DNA of 64,000 nucleotides from Rariloculus sp965263005 (GCF_965263005.1 NZ_OZ253579.1:124001-188000); one strand, 5' to 3'. Counted from the first letter of the stretch, positions 51,226-60,413 are shown. Notes: generated from the sequence alone by a model not told the origin. A program made the numbers and translations.

Positions 51226-51992
51226 GGCTCGCCGAGAAACTCCTCTTCCGAAAATTCGTCCCCAAACTCCTCGTCGAGTGACGGCGGGTCACCGTCGAAC
51301 AGGAGGAATTGCCGACGCTGATAATACGCGTCGCGGAGGAAAATGTAGGGATCGAACGCGCTGTCAAGCTGATCGTCAACCGCAAGCAGGCCAGCCCGGC
51401 CGTGGATCCCGTACAGCAGCGCGAGCGAGTTGCGCGCGGCATTGTCGTTGTCATACTCCCTGATCGGCTCGAGCGGCAGCGCGAGCAACCGCCCGACACC
51501 GTCGCGCAGGGAAAAGGGTCCGAACACCGGCAACATGATGTACGGTCCGCGCCCGATACCCCATCTGCCGAACGCTTGCCCCAGATCCTCTTGGTGAGGT
51601 TCGAGACCCATCCGGTTGGCGACGTCGAACATTCCAAGCAGCCCCACGGTCGAGTTGATCAGGAAGCGGCCCGTATCGGCGCCGGCCTGCTTGAACTTCC
51701 CCTGCAGCAAGTCACTGGCGATGACGACGGGACCTGTGAGGTTGGCGAAAAAGTTGCCGACCCTCCGCTCGACAGGATCCGGAGTGATCCTGCGGTAACC
51801 GGTCGCGACGGGCCGAACCACGCTCCGGTCCGCTTTCAGATTGAACGTGAAGATCGCGCGGTTCACACGCTCGAACGGGTCGTTGGTCTCGGGCTCAGCG
51901 CGCTCGGGCATCGACGCACAGCCGAAACCGCCGACGCACGCGAAAAGTGCATAGAGCGCAATTCTCGCGATCGCGTTCCGGGGCACGCTCAT
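51222..51992 (-). CDS. mlaA: MlaA/VacJ outer-membrane lipoprotein
   Basis: Removes mislocalised phospholipids from the outer leaflet of the outer membrane and hands them to MlaC. From ATG 51992 the protein has 256 residues with a lipobox-like GGFGC near residue 24 and the family motifs NDPFERVNRAIFTFN, VRPVATGYRRITPDPVERRVGNFF, INSTVGLLGMFDVA and EDLGQAFGRWGIGRGPYIMLPVFGPFSLRDG. It is convergent to mlaB rather than in the same operon; in many gammaproteobacteria mlaA is unlinked, so this linkage is of interest. The acidic tail (DEEFGDEFSEEE) is not conserved. Confidence 0.92.
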   Translation of the reverse strand: MSVPRNAIARIALYALFACVGGFGCASMPERAEPETNDPFERVNRAIFTFNLKADRSVVRPVATGYRRITPDPVERRVGNFFANLTGPVVIASDLLQGKFKQAGADTGRFLINSTVGLLGMFDVANRMGLEPHQEDLGQAFGRWGIGRGPYIMLPVFGPFSLRDGVGRLLALPLEPIREYDNDNAARNSLALLYGIHGRAGLLAVDDQLDSAFDPYIFLRDAYYQRRQFLLFDGDPPSLDEEFGDEFSEEEFLGEP

Positions 51993-52067
51993 CCTGCTGC
52001 AACGCGAAGCAACTCGCGCATCGTTCGCATCCTCATAGGCCGGTGCGCGCCGCAACCCGGGCGCAGC

Positions 52068-53300
52068 TCAATCCCCGCGCTCTTCCTCCGGGATGAACTC
52101 GTAAGCGAGTTCGTCACAAGGGTGCGCAACGTAGGGCACGTCGGCGGGGAGCAGGGTATCCGAACCGAGGTATTGATCGGAGAAATAGACCGGATCCTCG
52201 GCCACGAAGTCGCGTTTGAGCTCCATCGTCTGCGTGTCGAGCGAGAATCGCTCCACGATGTGAAACTGGTCGCTGTGTCGCACCGGCGGCGCAATGACAC
52301 CGGGTTCAAAGCCGATCGTGTCGACGACGAGCACGTCGCCTTCCCAACGGCCGATCGAATGGCCTGCATAACTCGGCACGATGTCGGCCGGGTGCTCATC
52401 CGTATTCATGTGGATGACGCGCTCAAAGCTGTAGAGGCCATAGTTGACGACGATCCGGTCCGCCTCTTGTGTGATGCGGTTGACGGCGCCGTCGAATACC
52501 CAGTCGAAGATGATGCTCGTCGGCTCGCAGCGAAGCCGCGGGTTGTCCTCGGGCGACCACATCACGAATGCATCGGCCTCGGCCTGGCCGCGCGCTGTGA
52601 ACGTAACGGGTCGCGGCCCCCATCCCGACGACGGGACATCAGCCATGGTGAGCTCGCCCGATTCTATGGCCGCGATCATGCTCTTCGGGACAAGCCCGCC
52701 GCCGCTGCCGCCCGGCGGCACGGCGATCACGTATTGCTCCTGAGCCCAGTCGCCGGAGATGTTGAGCTCACCCGAAGGCGACCGCATTGGCCGGTCGGAG
52801 ACGTCGACGGACGACGTATGCTCGAACTGATCGTTGCGGTTGAAGCCCGGAGCATCCCCGATCGTGATGTCCTCGAGATAGCATGAGGCCGGATCGTCGC
52901 GGTGTCCGAAACCGTAGACGGTGGCGCTGGCGCCGACGACGAACATCTCCTCAGTCCAGCCCGAGCGCCGCAGCAGCGTCGCGGCCCGCATCTCGCAGCG
53001 CATCGCGATCGTGCCGCCATCGGCCGTGGCCGCGTTGAAATGCAGATACGCGTGCGGGTTGACGAAATCCATGCCCGTGATCACTCCGGTGAATTCGACT
53101 TCCTGCGAGCGATCGAAGCGGCCGAAGCCATGGTGTGCGAGCGCGGTCGCAGACGCTGCGAGGGCTGCGAGCGCGCCCGTCACTGTGCGCCCGAAGCGGC
53201 GCCGCCTCCGACGCGCACCCGCGTACGCGACTCCAGCCGCGCCTGGAACCGCGTGTTCGCCAAGGGTCAAATCCGTTGCCAATCCCGTGGGGAAATTCAT
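52068..53300 (-). CDS. Large DUF6152-type secreted protein with RWEG domain
   Basis: A 410-residue exported protein of unknown function. After an Arg-rich stretch and signal segment (VTGALAALAASATA) comes AHHGFGRFDRSQEVEFTGVI and NPHAYLHF, the DUF6152-type start. A middle region (SGDWAQEQYVIAVPPGGSG) leads to a C-terminal half with GRWEGDVLVVDTIGFEPGV, RHSDQFHIVERFS and VAEDPVYF. The last half corresponds to the separate protein encoded at 36708-37583. The gene is 75 bp from mlaA's start region and on the same strand. It may be an outer-membrane or periplasmic component of an uncharacterised system. Confidence 0.7.
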   Translation of the reverse strand: MNFPTGLATDLTLGEHAVPGAAGVAYAGARRRRRRFGRTVTGALAALAASATALAHHGFGRFDRSQEVEFTGVITGMDFVNPHAYLHFNAATADGGTIAMRCEMRAATLLRRSGWTEEMFVVGASATVYGFGHRDDPASCYLEDITIGDAPGFNRNDQFEHTSSVDVSDRPMRSPSGELNISGDWAQEQYVIAVPPGGSGGGLVPKSMIAAIESGELTMADVPSSGWGPRPVTFTARGQAEADAFVMWSPEDNPRLRCEPTSIIFDWVFDGAVNRITQEADRIVVNYGLYSFERVIHMNTDEHPADIVPSYAGHSIGRWEGDVLVVDTIGFEPGVIAPPVRHSDQFHIVERFSLDTQTMELKRDFVAEDPVYFSDQYLGSDTLLPADVPYVAHPCDELAYEFIPEEERGD

Positions 53301-53476
53301 AGCTGCTGTTCCGCAAGAACGAAAGTTTTGTCCACGTCGCAACCTTGGTTTCGCAGCATCGTCATGTCAAGTGATGCGCGGTGCTTTCGCCGTTGTCGCC
53401 AACGAGTGCGTGAGCCGAACCCGCACCGCTGAGCTGTGGTAGCCTAGAGCCAAAACACAGGCAATGGAGGCTCATC

Positions 53477-53977
53477 GTGAGACATCCCATCGTATTTGCT
53501 GTGACCCTGCTGATCTGCGCCTGCGCATCACAACCTCCGAGCGCCGTTCAGAGTTCTCTTTCTCCGGGCGTGGCGCCCTTCGTCGCAAACGACGCCGCCC
53601 CGGCAACTGCACAACAGAGCGTACCGAGTGTGCCCCAACCGCCAGTTGCGCGGGAGCAGGCCGCGTATGCCGCCGCCAGCGCCGGCGCGGATGTGTCGCA
53701 TGAAGGTCAAGAATCGATCGCACAGCTTCGAACCTTGTCGATCGAGGAGGCGGACAGCGGCAGGGTCTGCGAAGCAAGGATGCGCCCCGGGTCGCGAATG
53801 ACTCGAACCGTCTGCTATACCCGCGAGGAGCGGCTGGCGTACGAGGCTGAACGCGAGGAAATGACGGAAGCGCAAATTGCTGATCTTCAACGCGAGCAGC
53901 GCTGGCGCGACGAGATCATCCGGCAGGCAGAGATGGCAGGGAAGCGCCCGTCGGGCTTCGGTCTCGGACCAAACTGA
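53477..53977 (+). CDS. Small lipoprotein of unknown function
   Basis: A 166-residue protein starting at GTG 53477 with GGAGG eight bases upstream. The signal ends in a lipobox ICAC followed by ASQ, so it is probably outer-membrane anchored. The rest is an Ala/Pro/Gln-rich linker (about 20-65), two Cys residues (VCEARMRPGS and TVCYTREE) that may form a disulfide, and a charged helical C-terminus (REQRWRDEIIRQAEMAG). I do not recognise the family. It stands alone between two minus-strand DUF6152-type genes. Confidence 0.7.
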   Translation: MRHPIVFAVTLLICACASQPPSAVQSSLSPGVAPFVANDAAPATAQQSVPSVPQPPVAREQAAYAAASAGADVSHEGQESIAQLRTLSIEEADSGRVCEARMRPGSRMTRTVCYTREERLAYEAEREEMTEAQIADLQREQRWRDEIIRQAEMAGKRPSGFGLGPN

Positions 53978-54074
53978 TGCCGTACGGAGTCGGGCCGCTT
54001 CACACTTGATCCAGCCGCACAAATCTGCAATCGGATCGCGCTGAAAGGAAGAATCGTCCGGCCGCGTCCTCGAA

Positions 54075-55097
54075 CTAGAAACGATCCAGACACTCGTACG
54101 GATGCACGGAGTTCTCGGGCTTCCACACGAAATACCGGGCGAGCGTGAACGGCTCCGCGAAATTCACGGGATCCGTCGTCGTCAGGCTGTAGTCCAACCG
54201 GTCGTACGCTTCGGTCGGCATGAAGCGCTCTACGGTCCGGATCTGGTCGCTCTGCGGCACGCCATGATGGTCGAAGTAACCAGCCGCGATGCGATCGGTC
54301 TCAACGACAAGCGTCGTGCCTTCCCAACGGCCGCGCGAAAATCCCATCAGCGTGTGCCCGGGCGGCGCAACGGCGTCCGGCGACATGTGGATGCGCCGGA
54401 TCGAGTCGTATTCCTCGATGCGCATGACGATATCGTCGCCCTCGCGCACGAACTCGATCGGCAGCGGCGTGATCATAATCAGCGGCTGGCCCTTGGTTCC
54501 GCACTTCAGGAGCACGTTGTCGCGCGGGTTCCACTCGGCCCAGCCTGCCTCGCCGGCTTCACTGAGAGGATAGCCGCCCTTGAAAATCGGGAATTGCTCC
54601 GGGTCGCTCATGATCGTCGACCAGACACGGAAGATGCCGTCGGCATTGGCGATCGCTTCCTCGGCATTCGCCTCGATGACCGCGCGTCCGACGATCCTGC
54701 CGGCCTTGCCCTCGGGGAAATGGGCATCCCGGTTACCGAACGTGAACTCGTAACCGCTCGGTAGCAGGACGCTCCGGGCCAGAATTTCGGGCCGGTTCCG
54801 TGTCGATGGCGCGCCCGCCATCGTGACGGTGTCGCCAACGACGATCGAACTCGATTCGACGCCGCGGTTGCGCAGGACGCTGATCGAAGCGGTCTCCACG
54901 TCCCACTCGACGACGTTTCCATCCTCGTCCGTGACGTCGAGGAGAATCTGGCCGTGCGGATTGCGCCAGGACACCGACTTGATGATGCCGGTGATCTCGA
55001 TCGTTTCATCCGAACCGAAGATCCCGACCTGGCTATGATGCGCGTACGCGATGCCCGTGAAAGCAAGAAGAGCGAGTAACGCTGCCGGATGCCACAT
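54075..55097 (-). CDS. Large DUF6152-type secreted protein, second paralog
   Basis: A 340-residue exported protein with signal peptide ending GIAYAHH, the family His pair, then EITGIIKSVSWRNPHGQILL and VVEWDVETASISVLRNRGVE, which match the small protein at 38550. The C-terminal half contains RGRWEGTTLVVETDRIAAGY, PQSDQIRTVERFMP and TTDPVNFAEPF, paralogous to the protein at 52068. Function unknown; the NPH and HH motifs could bind metal. It converges with the small lipoprotein gene (97 bp gap). Confidence 0.72.
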   Translation of the reverse strand: MWHPAALLALLAFTGIAYAHHSQVGIFGSDETIEITGIIKSVSWRNPHGQILLDVTDEDGNVVEWDVETASISVLRNRGVESSSIVVGDTVTMAGAPSTRNRPEILARSVLLPSGYEFTFGNRDAHFPEGKAGRIVGRAVIEANAEEAIANADGIFRVWSTIMSDPEQFPIFKGGYPLSEAGEAGWAEWNPRDNVLLKCGTKGQPLIMITPLPIEFVREGDDIVMRIEEYDSIRRIHMSPDAVAPPGHTLMGFSRGRWEGTTLVVETDRIAAGYFDHHGVPQSDQIRTVERFMPTEAYDRLDYSLTTTDPVNFAEPFTLARYFVWKPENSVHPYECLDRF

Positions 55098-55405
55098 ATC
55101 GATTCCCCGTCACTTGTTCAACCTGGCACCATTGTGCCGCAAATCCGCATACTGGCGCACCTGCACCCGGGAGCGGCGGGTCACAGCACAAGCTCAGACC
55201 GGGAATTGCCTTGAGCGAAAGCACGACCGCGGGCTACCCGGTCCGTCTCGCGTTCCGAATGCCGTGCCGGTCTGGAAACTCACGGATCGCGGCAGCGGCA
55301 AGGCTGCCTGCCGCAAGTTGGCGATACATTGTTTACAGTCTCGGGTATAGTAGGAAATTGTAGTGCTAACGCCTTAACTGACCTACAAGAATAAGGAACC
55401 CCGAG
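55098..55405. other. Intergenic region upstream of the bactofilin gene
   Basis: About 308 bases between divergent genes. TATAGT at 55346-55351 could be a -10 element for the bactofilin gene, but no good -35 is found at the right distance (GATACA at 55323-55328 is weak). The AAGGA at about 55393 is the likely ribosome site. I see no gene here. Confidence 0.4.
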
Positions 55406-56008
55406 GTGTTTGAGTTGAGTAAGAAAGAGTCGTCACGCGGGCGGCCGAATCAGGCAAAGAGTCAGGACAGTGCTCACGCTGAAAGCAGACCAGCGAGCGC
55501 GTCCCGATCCGAATCCCCCGGCATCGCGGTCATCGGCCGCTCGATCAAGATCGACGGCGCGCTGTCCGGCGACGAGGACCTTCGAATCGAAGGGGACGTC
55601 AGCGGCACGATCAAGTTGCCGAATCACTGCCTCACGATCGGCAAGGGGGGGCGGATCAGCGCGGATGCGTATGCGAAGTCCATGATGATCGAAGGCGAAG
55701 TCAACGGCGACCTATACAGCTCGGAATGCATCACCATACGCGCCAGCGCGAAGGTCAAGGGCAACGTGCTCGCAACGCGCGTCAGCCTCGAAGAAGGCGC
55801 CCGTTTCAGAGGTTCCATCGACATGGACCTGAAGAGCGTCGAAAGCGCGCTCGGCCAGCGCGAAATACAAGCGGTAACGAGTGACGCAGGGAAACCGGAG
55901 AGAGCCAAACAGGCCACGCTCGCTAATGTCAATTCGCCGCCCAAAGAACCCGGCGCGGCGCAACACGCCGCGAGTGACACGAGCTTGAAGTCCAAGCCGG
56001 CACACTAG
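55406..56008 (+). CDS. Bactofilin (DUF583) cytoskeletal protein
   Basis: Self-assembling beta-helix protein that forms filaments and positions cell-wall or membrane enzymes. The 200 residues have a polar N-terminal tail, then the compact core from about residue 38 (VIGRSIKIDGALSGDEDLRI) with right-handed beta-helix repeats such as VSGTIKLPNHCLTIGKGGRI and MIEGEVNGDLYSSECITI, and a disordered Lys/Pro-rich C-terminus. The start is GTG 55406; a TTG at 55415 is possible. The next gene begins 14 bp downstream, so the two are likely coexpressed. Confidence 0.9.
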   Translation: MFELSKKESSRGRPNQAKSQDSAHAESRPASASRSESPGIAVIGRSIKIDGALSGDEDLRIEGDVSGTIKLPNHCLTIGKGGRISADAYAKSMMIEGEVNGDLYSSECITIRASAKVKGNVLATRVSLEEGARFRGSIDMDLKSVESALGQREIQAVTSDAGKPERAKQATLANVNSPPKEPGAAQHAASDTSLKSKPAH

Positions 56009-56022
56009 CGCTTCGTCCGTTC

Positions 56023-56679
56023 ATGCGGACACCACGACGCGGCGACCCCGCGGGTACTGACACCGCGTCCGCGCATTTCGGGACTCAACGGACGGTCCCC
56101 GTGCCGTTGTTCCGCTCGTTGATGGATTCGCTCACCGAGGATCGACGTTGGGTAATCCTCGATCTCGGCACGGCCCGCCCCCAGATGATCGATTTGTTGA
56201 GCCGCTTCCGGTGCCGGTTGGACATCGCCGATCTCGCGGAGTCTGCGGTCGCCTCGCTCGACCGGGTGGAGGGAACGGTTCGGGTGCCCGATCCCGTCGA
56301 ATCGCTGAGGGCGATGCCGGACACGGAACCGGTTGACATCGTCTTGAGCTGGGACTTCCTGAACTATATGAGCCCTGAGCAGATAACCCGGCTGATGAGG
56401 AGCATTTCGACACGGTGCCGTCCGGGTGCGTTCGTGCACGCCCTGATCGCCTACTCGGATTCCCTGATGCCGCAGCGACCGGGACAGTTCGCACCGATCG
56501 ATGAAGGGCGGCTCCTCAATCTGTCGACCGCGACGCCCGACCGCCACGCGCCACGTTACTCGATAGACGATCTCGACCGCTGCTCGCCCGGTTTTACGAT
56601 CGAACGCATCCGGTTACTCACCAGCGGTATGCAGGAATATCTGTTCCGGTTGCTCTACGCCGTCGACGCGTCTCGGTAG
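56023..56679 (+). CDS. SAM-methyltransferase-like protein coupled to bactofilin
   Basis: A 218-residue protein with a Rossmann-like methyltransferase outline: motif I position reads ILDLGTARPQMIDLL (the usual DxGxGxG is absent), an acidic residue follows at LDIADLAES, and motif IV is VDIVLSWDFLNYM. The missing glycines in motif I mean that methyl transfer is uncertain; it may be a degenerate relative. It follows the bactofilin gene by 14 bp on the same strand. A role together with the bactofilin is inferred only from spacing. Confidence 0.65.
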   Translation: MRTPRRGDPAGTDTASAHFGTQRTVPVPLFRSLMDSLTEDRRWVILDLGTARPQMIDLLSRFRCRLDIADLAESAVASLDRVEGTVRVPDPVESLRAMPDTEPVDIVLSWDFLNYMSPEQITRLMRSISTRCRPGAFVHALIAYSDSLMPQRPGQFAPIDEGRLLNLSTATPDRHAPRYSIDDLDRCSPGFTIERIRLLTSGMQEYLFRLLYAVDASR

Positions 56680-56738
56680 CGCGGGGAACCGGTGAAATCA
56701 AGAACGCAGTTTGCTAGCATTCCAGCACGGTGGATAGT

Positions 56739-56769
56739 TTGGTTAGTGTACCTTAACTAACTGTATATT
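56739..56769 (+). promoter_or_regulatory. Possible promoter and operator of the NhaC-type gene
   Basis: An inverted repeat GTTAGT-8 bases-ACTAAC (56742-56761) sits between a weak -35 (TTGGTT, 56739-56744) and a -10-like TATATT (56764-56769) in a locally AT-rich stretch upstream of the antiporter. A repressor bound there would block polymerase. The spacing is 19 bases, longer than ideal, so this is a tentative call. Confidence 0.3.
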
Positions 56770-56824
56770 CTAGGAGTTTTTCCGGTTTCTACCCCTTCTT
56801 GAACTAATAGGGCCGAGAGATCCA

Positions 56825-58564
56825 ATGATACGTTCAGGCACTGCCAAGTTCATCGTGTTCGCGCTCGCCATGCTCGCATCGTGGTTCGTCGGTTCGAACG
56901 TGCCGCCCACCTGGACCGTGGAACAAGTCACTCTGGACGTTCAGACGGACCCGGATGGCCGCTTGTACTACATGTACGCGGGGGACCAAACCTACTTCGA
57001 CGCCATCCCGGCCGAGCTATCCCAGCTCGACCCCGATCAGATACGCGGCTCTACCGCCGCGCCCCTCGTGTCGGAGGAATTCGTATCATCGACCGCGCTG
57101 GTCGACGGGCAGATGCAGCCGGTCTACTTCCAGCGCCTTGCCAAGTTTCACTGGGGGTATCTGTCGTTGCTGCCCGCCCTGGTCGCGGTGATCCTGTGCT
57201 GGATCACACGCGAACCGGTCACGTCGCTGTTGAGCGGAATTGTCTCCGGAGCGCTCATTCTCGGCCAGTACGACCTGACCGGAGCGGTGCTGATCCCGTC
57301 GCTTGCCACTACCAACGCCGCCGGCATTCTGTTGTTGTATCTGTGGCTGCTCGGCGGGCTCATGGGGATCTGGTCGCGGACCGGCGCGGCTCAGGCTTTC
57401 GCCGAGTTCATCACCAAGCGCTTCGTCCGCGGCCCCAGAACCGCCAAGCTGGTTGCCTGGATGCTCGGCATCGTCTTCTTTCAGGGTGGCACCGTCAGTA
57501 CCGTGCTGGTCGGGACGACCGTCAAACCGATTGCCGACAAGGAGAGAATCAGCCACGAGGAACTGGCCTACATTGTCGACTCCACTGCCTCTCCGATCGC
57601 CTCCCAACTGGCCTTCAATGCCTGGCCCGGCTATGTCCAGGCTTTTATTTTCGTTTCCGGCGTCAGTTTTCTGGCCACGGAAGGCGACCGCATCGCGTTC
57701 TTCTTCCAAAGCGTTCCCTTCTGCTTCTACGCGATTTTCGCGGTGCTTGGGACGCTCCTGCTCAGCATCGAGAAGCCCCTCTTCCTCGGCACTCAGCTCC
57801 GCGAGGCCATGAGCCGCGCCCGAACGACAGGCCAACTCGATGCCCAGGACGCTGAACCGTTGAGCTCCAAGGAATTGCAGGCGAGCCATGTGCCGGAGGG
57901 TTACAAGCCGCACATCATCGAATTCTTTTTGCCGCTGGGCACGCTCATCGGCATTGCGATCCTGACCTTTGTCATCTATGGAACTCCCAACGTGCAATGG
58001 GCTTTCGGGACCGCGCTGTTGCTGGCGGTGGGGATGGCGCTGGCCAAGGGAATGTCGCTCAGGGACGTGATCCAGGGCGTTCACGACGGCATCAAGGGGG
58101 TGGTGCTCGGCTCGGTGATTCTACTGCTCGCGATCACGATCGGCGGCATCAGTCAGGAGACCGGCGGCGGAACATTTCTGGTCGAGCAGCTTGGCGACGC
58201 CATTCCGTACTTCCTGCTGCCAATACTGTTGCAACTGCTCACGGTGATCATCGCGTTTTCCACCGGTACGAGTTGGGGAACCTACGCCGTCGCGTTCCCG
58301 CTGGCCATGCCGCTGGCCTGGGCGGTCGCGGGTTCTCAGGATCTCGCGCATCCAGAGTTCTTCATGACCTTGTGTTTCGCGGCCGTGATGGACGGCAGCG
58401 TATTCGGCGACCAGTGCTCACCGATTTCCGATACCACGGTGCTAAGCTCAGTATGCACGGGGTGCGACCTGATGGATCACGTCAAGACACAGATTCCCCA
58501 GGCGTCGGTCGCCGCAGTCCTCGCGGCCGTCTGCTGGACGACACTCGCTTGGTTCACCGGCTGA
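56825..58564 (+). CDS. NhaC-family Na+/H+ antiporter
   Basis: A 579-residue integral membrane protein with about 12 helices. After a first helix (about 7-24) there is an unusual extracytoplasmic stretch of roughly 85 residues (VTLDVQTDPDGRLYYMYAG) before the conserved core starts at YLSLLPALVAVILCWITREP. Family motifs include GGLMGIWSRTGAAQAF, FFQGGTVSTVLVGTTVKPI, DSTASPIASQ and the C-terminal DGSVFGDQCSPISDTT with its conserved Asp residues. It should exchange Na+ for H+, or a related organic substrate, across the inner membrane. It is monocistronic. Confidence 0.85.
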   Translation: MIRSGTAKFIVFALAMLASWFVGSNVPPTWTVEQVTLDVQTDPDGRLYYMYAGDQTYFDAIPAELSQLDPDQIRGSTAAPLVSEEFVSSTALVDGQMQPVYFQRLAKFHWGYLSLLPALVAVILCWITREPVTSLLSGIVSGALILGQYDLTGAVLIPSLATTNAAGILLLYLWLLGGLMGIWSRTGAAQAFAEFITKRFVRGPRTAKLVAWMLGIVFFQGGTVSTVLVGTTVKPIADKERISHEELAYIVDSTASPIASQLAFNAWPGYVQAFIFVSGVSFLATEGDRIAFFFQSVPFCFYAIFAVLGTLLLSIEKPLFLGTQLREAMSRARTTGQLDAQDAEPLSSKELQASHVPEGYKPHIIEFFLPLGTLIGIAILTFVIYGTPNVQWAFGTALLLAVGMALAKGMSLRDVIQGVHDGIKGVVLGSVILLLAITIGGISQETGGGTFLVEQLGDAIPYFLLPILLQLLTVIIAFSTGTSWGTYAVAFPLAMPLAWAVAGSQDLAHPEFFMTLCFAAVMDGSVFGDQCSPISDTTVLSSVCTGCDLMDHVKTQIPQASVAAVLAAVCWTTLAWFTG

Positions 58565-58616
58565 CGCCGGCGGCGGCTTGGCGGAGCCACGGACGGTTTC
58601 GCGCGAGCAGCGGCCG

Positions 58617-60413
58617 GTGAGCATTCAAGCCGCCGGCCAGACGCTCCCCCGGCCTCGTCTCGTGCGACGCGCCAGGAATGCCGCCGTATTTCAGCGAGCG
58701 ATCGATGCCGGTCTCCCGCCAGTCGCGGCTCGAGTTCTCGCTGCCCGCGCCGTCCCGGCCGGTGCGGACGTCCGCGAGTTCCTGGCGCCGCGCCTGAAGC
58801 AACTCGACCCGCCGAGCCTGCTGGCGGACATGCAGACGGGCTCCGAACGGCTTGCCGCGGCGGTGGTCGACGCCGAAGTCATTGGCATCCAGACCGATTA
58901 CGACATGGACGGCCTGGGCGCTCACGCAACGTTTCGGCGCACGTTGGGCGAAGTGTTCGGCCACCCGGCCGGGAAACTCGTCAGCTTCGTCGGCCATCGC
59001 CTGAGCGATGGTTACGGACTCAGCGCTCCCCTCGCGCAGCGTATCGCGTCCAATAGTCCTCGACCGCAGGTGCTCGTCACCGCCGACTGCGGATCGGCCG
59101 ATGAGGACCGTATCGCGCTATTGGCTAACGCCGGAATCGACGTCCTGGTGACCGACCACCACCAGATCCCGGAAGACGGTCCCCCACGGAGCGCCTACGC
59201 GTGCATCAATCCGCAGCGCCGCGACTGCCTGTATCCGGACAAGGCCATCGCGGGAGGATTCGTCATCTGGCTGCTCCTTTGTGCGACACGCCGCCTACTG
59301 ATCGACGCGGGTCACTTGCCTCGTGACACGCCGCATCTCGGATCAATGCTGGACTACGTGGCTTGCTCGACTGTCGCCGACTGCGTCTCGCTTGCGAGCG
59401 TCAACAACCGGGCAATCATCAGACACGGGCTCCGGTTGATGAATGGAGCCTCCCGTCCCTGCTGGCGACGCCTGCAGCAGGCGCTCGCGGCCGGACCGGT
59501 CGATGCGGCAACGATCGCCTTCGGCATTGCGCCTCGCGTGAACGCGGTGACCCGCTTGTCCGACCCGTTCGCGGCACTCAATTTCCTGATGGCCGACGGC
59601 GGGCCGGAGGCAGGCCGGTGGGCCGATGTGCTCGAACGAAACAACGAGGAGCGCAAGCAAATCGAGCGCGACATGGTGGCCGGCGTGCTGGACCCGGCCG
59701 CTGAGCGCGTCGAGCAGAGGCAGATCGGGGTTACGCTCCTGCTCGACGAGGGACACCCCGGAGTTCAGGGCATCTGCTGTTCCAGAATCGTCGAGGCCTA
59801 CGGGCGCCCTGCGCTGCTGTTCTCACCCACGCTCAAGGATCCGGATCTCATCGTCGGCTCGGCGCGCGGTGTCGACGGCCTCGACCTCAGAGGCGCACTG
59901 CAGCATGTGGCGACTCATCACCCGAACCTGATTTGCAGTTTCGGCGGACACAAGGCGGCCGCCGGCATCACGATTCGACGCAGTGATTTCGACAGCTTCG
60001 CGAGCGCCTTCGAGACCGCGCTCGCCGAGCAACTCACTTTCGACCAGCTCGGGCCCGTGCGCTATTCCGACGGTGAGCTTGCACCGAACGAATTCACGCT
60101 CGAGACGCTCGAGACGCTGCAAGTCCTTGAACCTACCGGCCGAGGCTTCGAATCGCCGACCTTCGATGGCGAGTTCCGCGTTGCGCAAGCGCGTCCGGTC
60201 GGTGACGGTACCCACCTGAAAATGCAGATGGAAACCGCTCACGGGGGGACTGCGCCCGCAATCTGGTTTCGAGCACGGCGAAGCAAAGCCGACGACATGC
60301 CCGTCAGGCGCGGCGATGTCGCCCATTTCGTCTACCAGCTCATGGACAACAACGGCTACGGGCCGCGCCGGATCGAGATCAACATCCGGGCGCGGGTGAC
60401 GCCAGCCGCGTAA
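58617..60413 (+). CDS. RecJ-like DHH-family single-strand exonuclease
   Basis: Member of the DHH/DHHA1 phosphoesterase family. In order: TDYDMDG (motif I), FVGHRLSDGYGL, TADCGS, VTDHHQIP (the DHH motif), AIAGG, FGIAPRVNAVTRL where RecJ normally has NAxGRL, GHPGVQGICCSRIVE, VGSARG and FGGHKAAAG. The metal-site Asp and His residues are kept, so nuclease activity is likely, but several motif changes mark it as a divergent paralog rather than housekeeping RecJ. I chose GTG 58617 (598 residues); a TTG at 58578 adds 13 residues. No partner gene is close. Confidence 0.8.
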   Translation: MSIQAAGQTLPRPRLVRRARNAAVFQRAIDAGLPPVAARVLAARAVPAGADVREFLAPRLKQLDPPSLLADMQTGSERLAAAVVDAEVIGIQTDYDMDGLGAHATFRRTLGEVFGHPAGKLVSFVGHRLSDGYGLSAPLAQRIASNSPRPQVLVTADCGSADEDRIALLANAGIDVLVTDHHQIPEDGPPRSAYACINPQRRDCLYPDKAIAGGFVIWLLLCATRRLLIDAGHLPRDTPHLGSMLDYVACSTVADCVSLASVNNRAIIRHGLRLMNGASRPCWRRLQQALAAGPVDAATIAFGIAPRVNAVTRLSDPFAALNFLMADGGPEAGRWADVLERNNEERKQIERDMVAGVLDPAAERVEQRQIGVTLLLDEGHPGVQGICCSRIVEAYGRPALLFSPTLKDPDLIVGSARGVDGLDLRGALQHVATHHPNLICSFGGHKAAAGITIRRSDFDSFASAFETALAEQLTFDQLGPVRYSDGELAPNEFTLETLETLQVLEPTGRGFESPTFDGEFRVAQARPVGDGTHLKMQMETAHGGTAPAIWFRARRSKADDMPVRRGDVAHFVYQLMDNNGYGPRRIEINIRARVTPAA

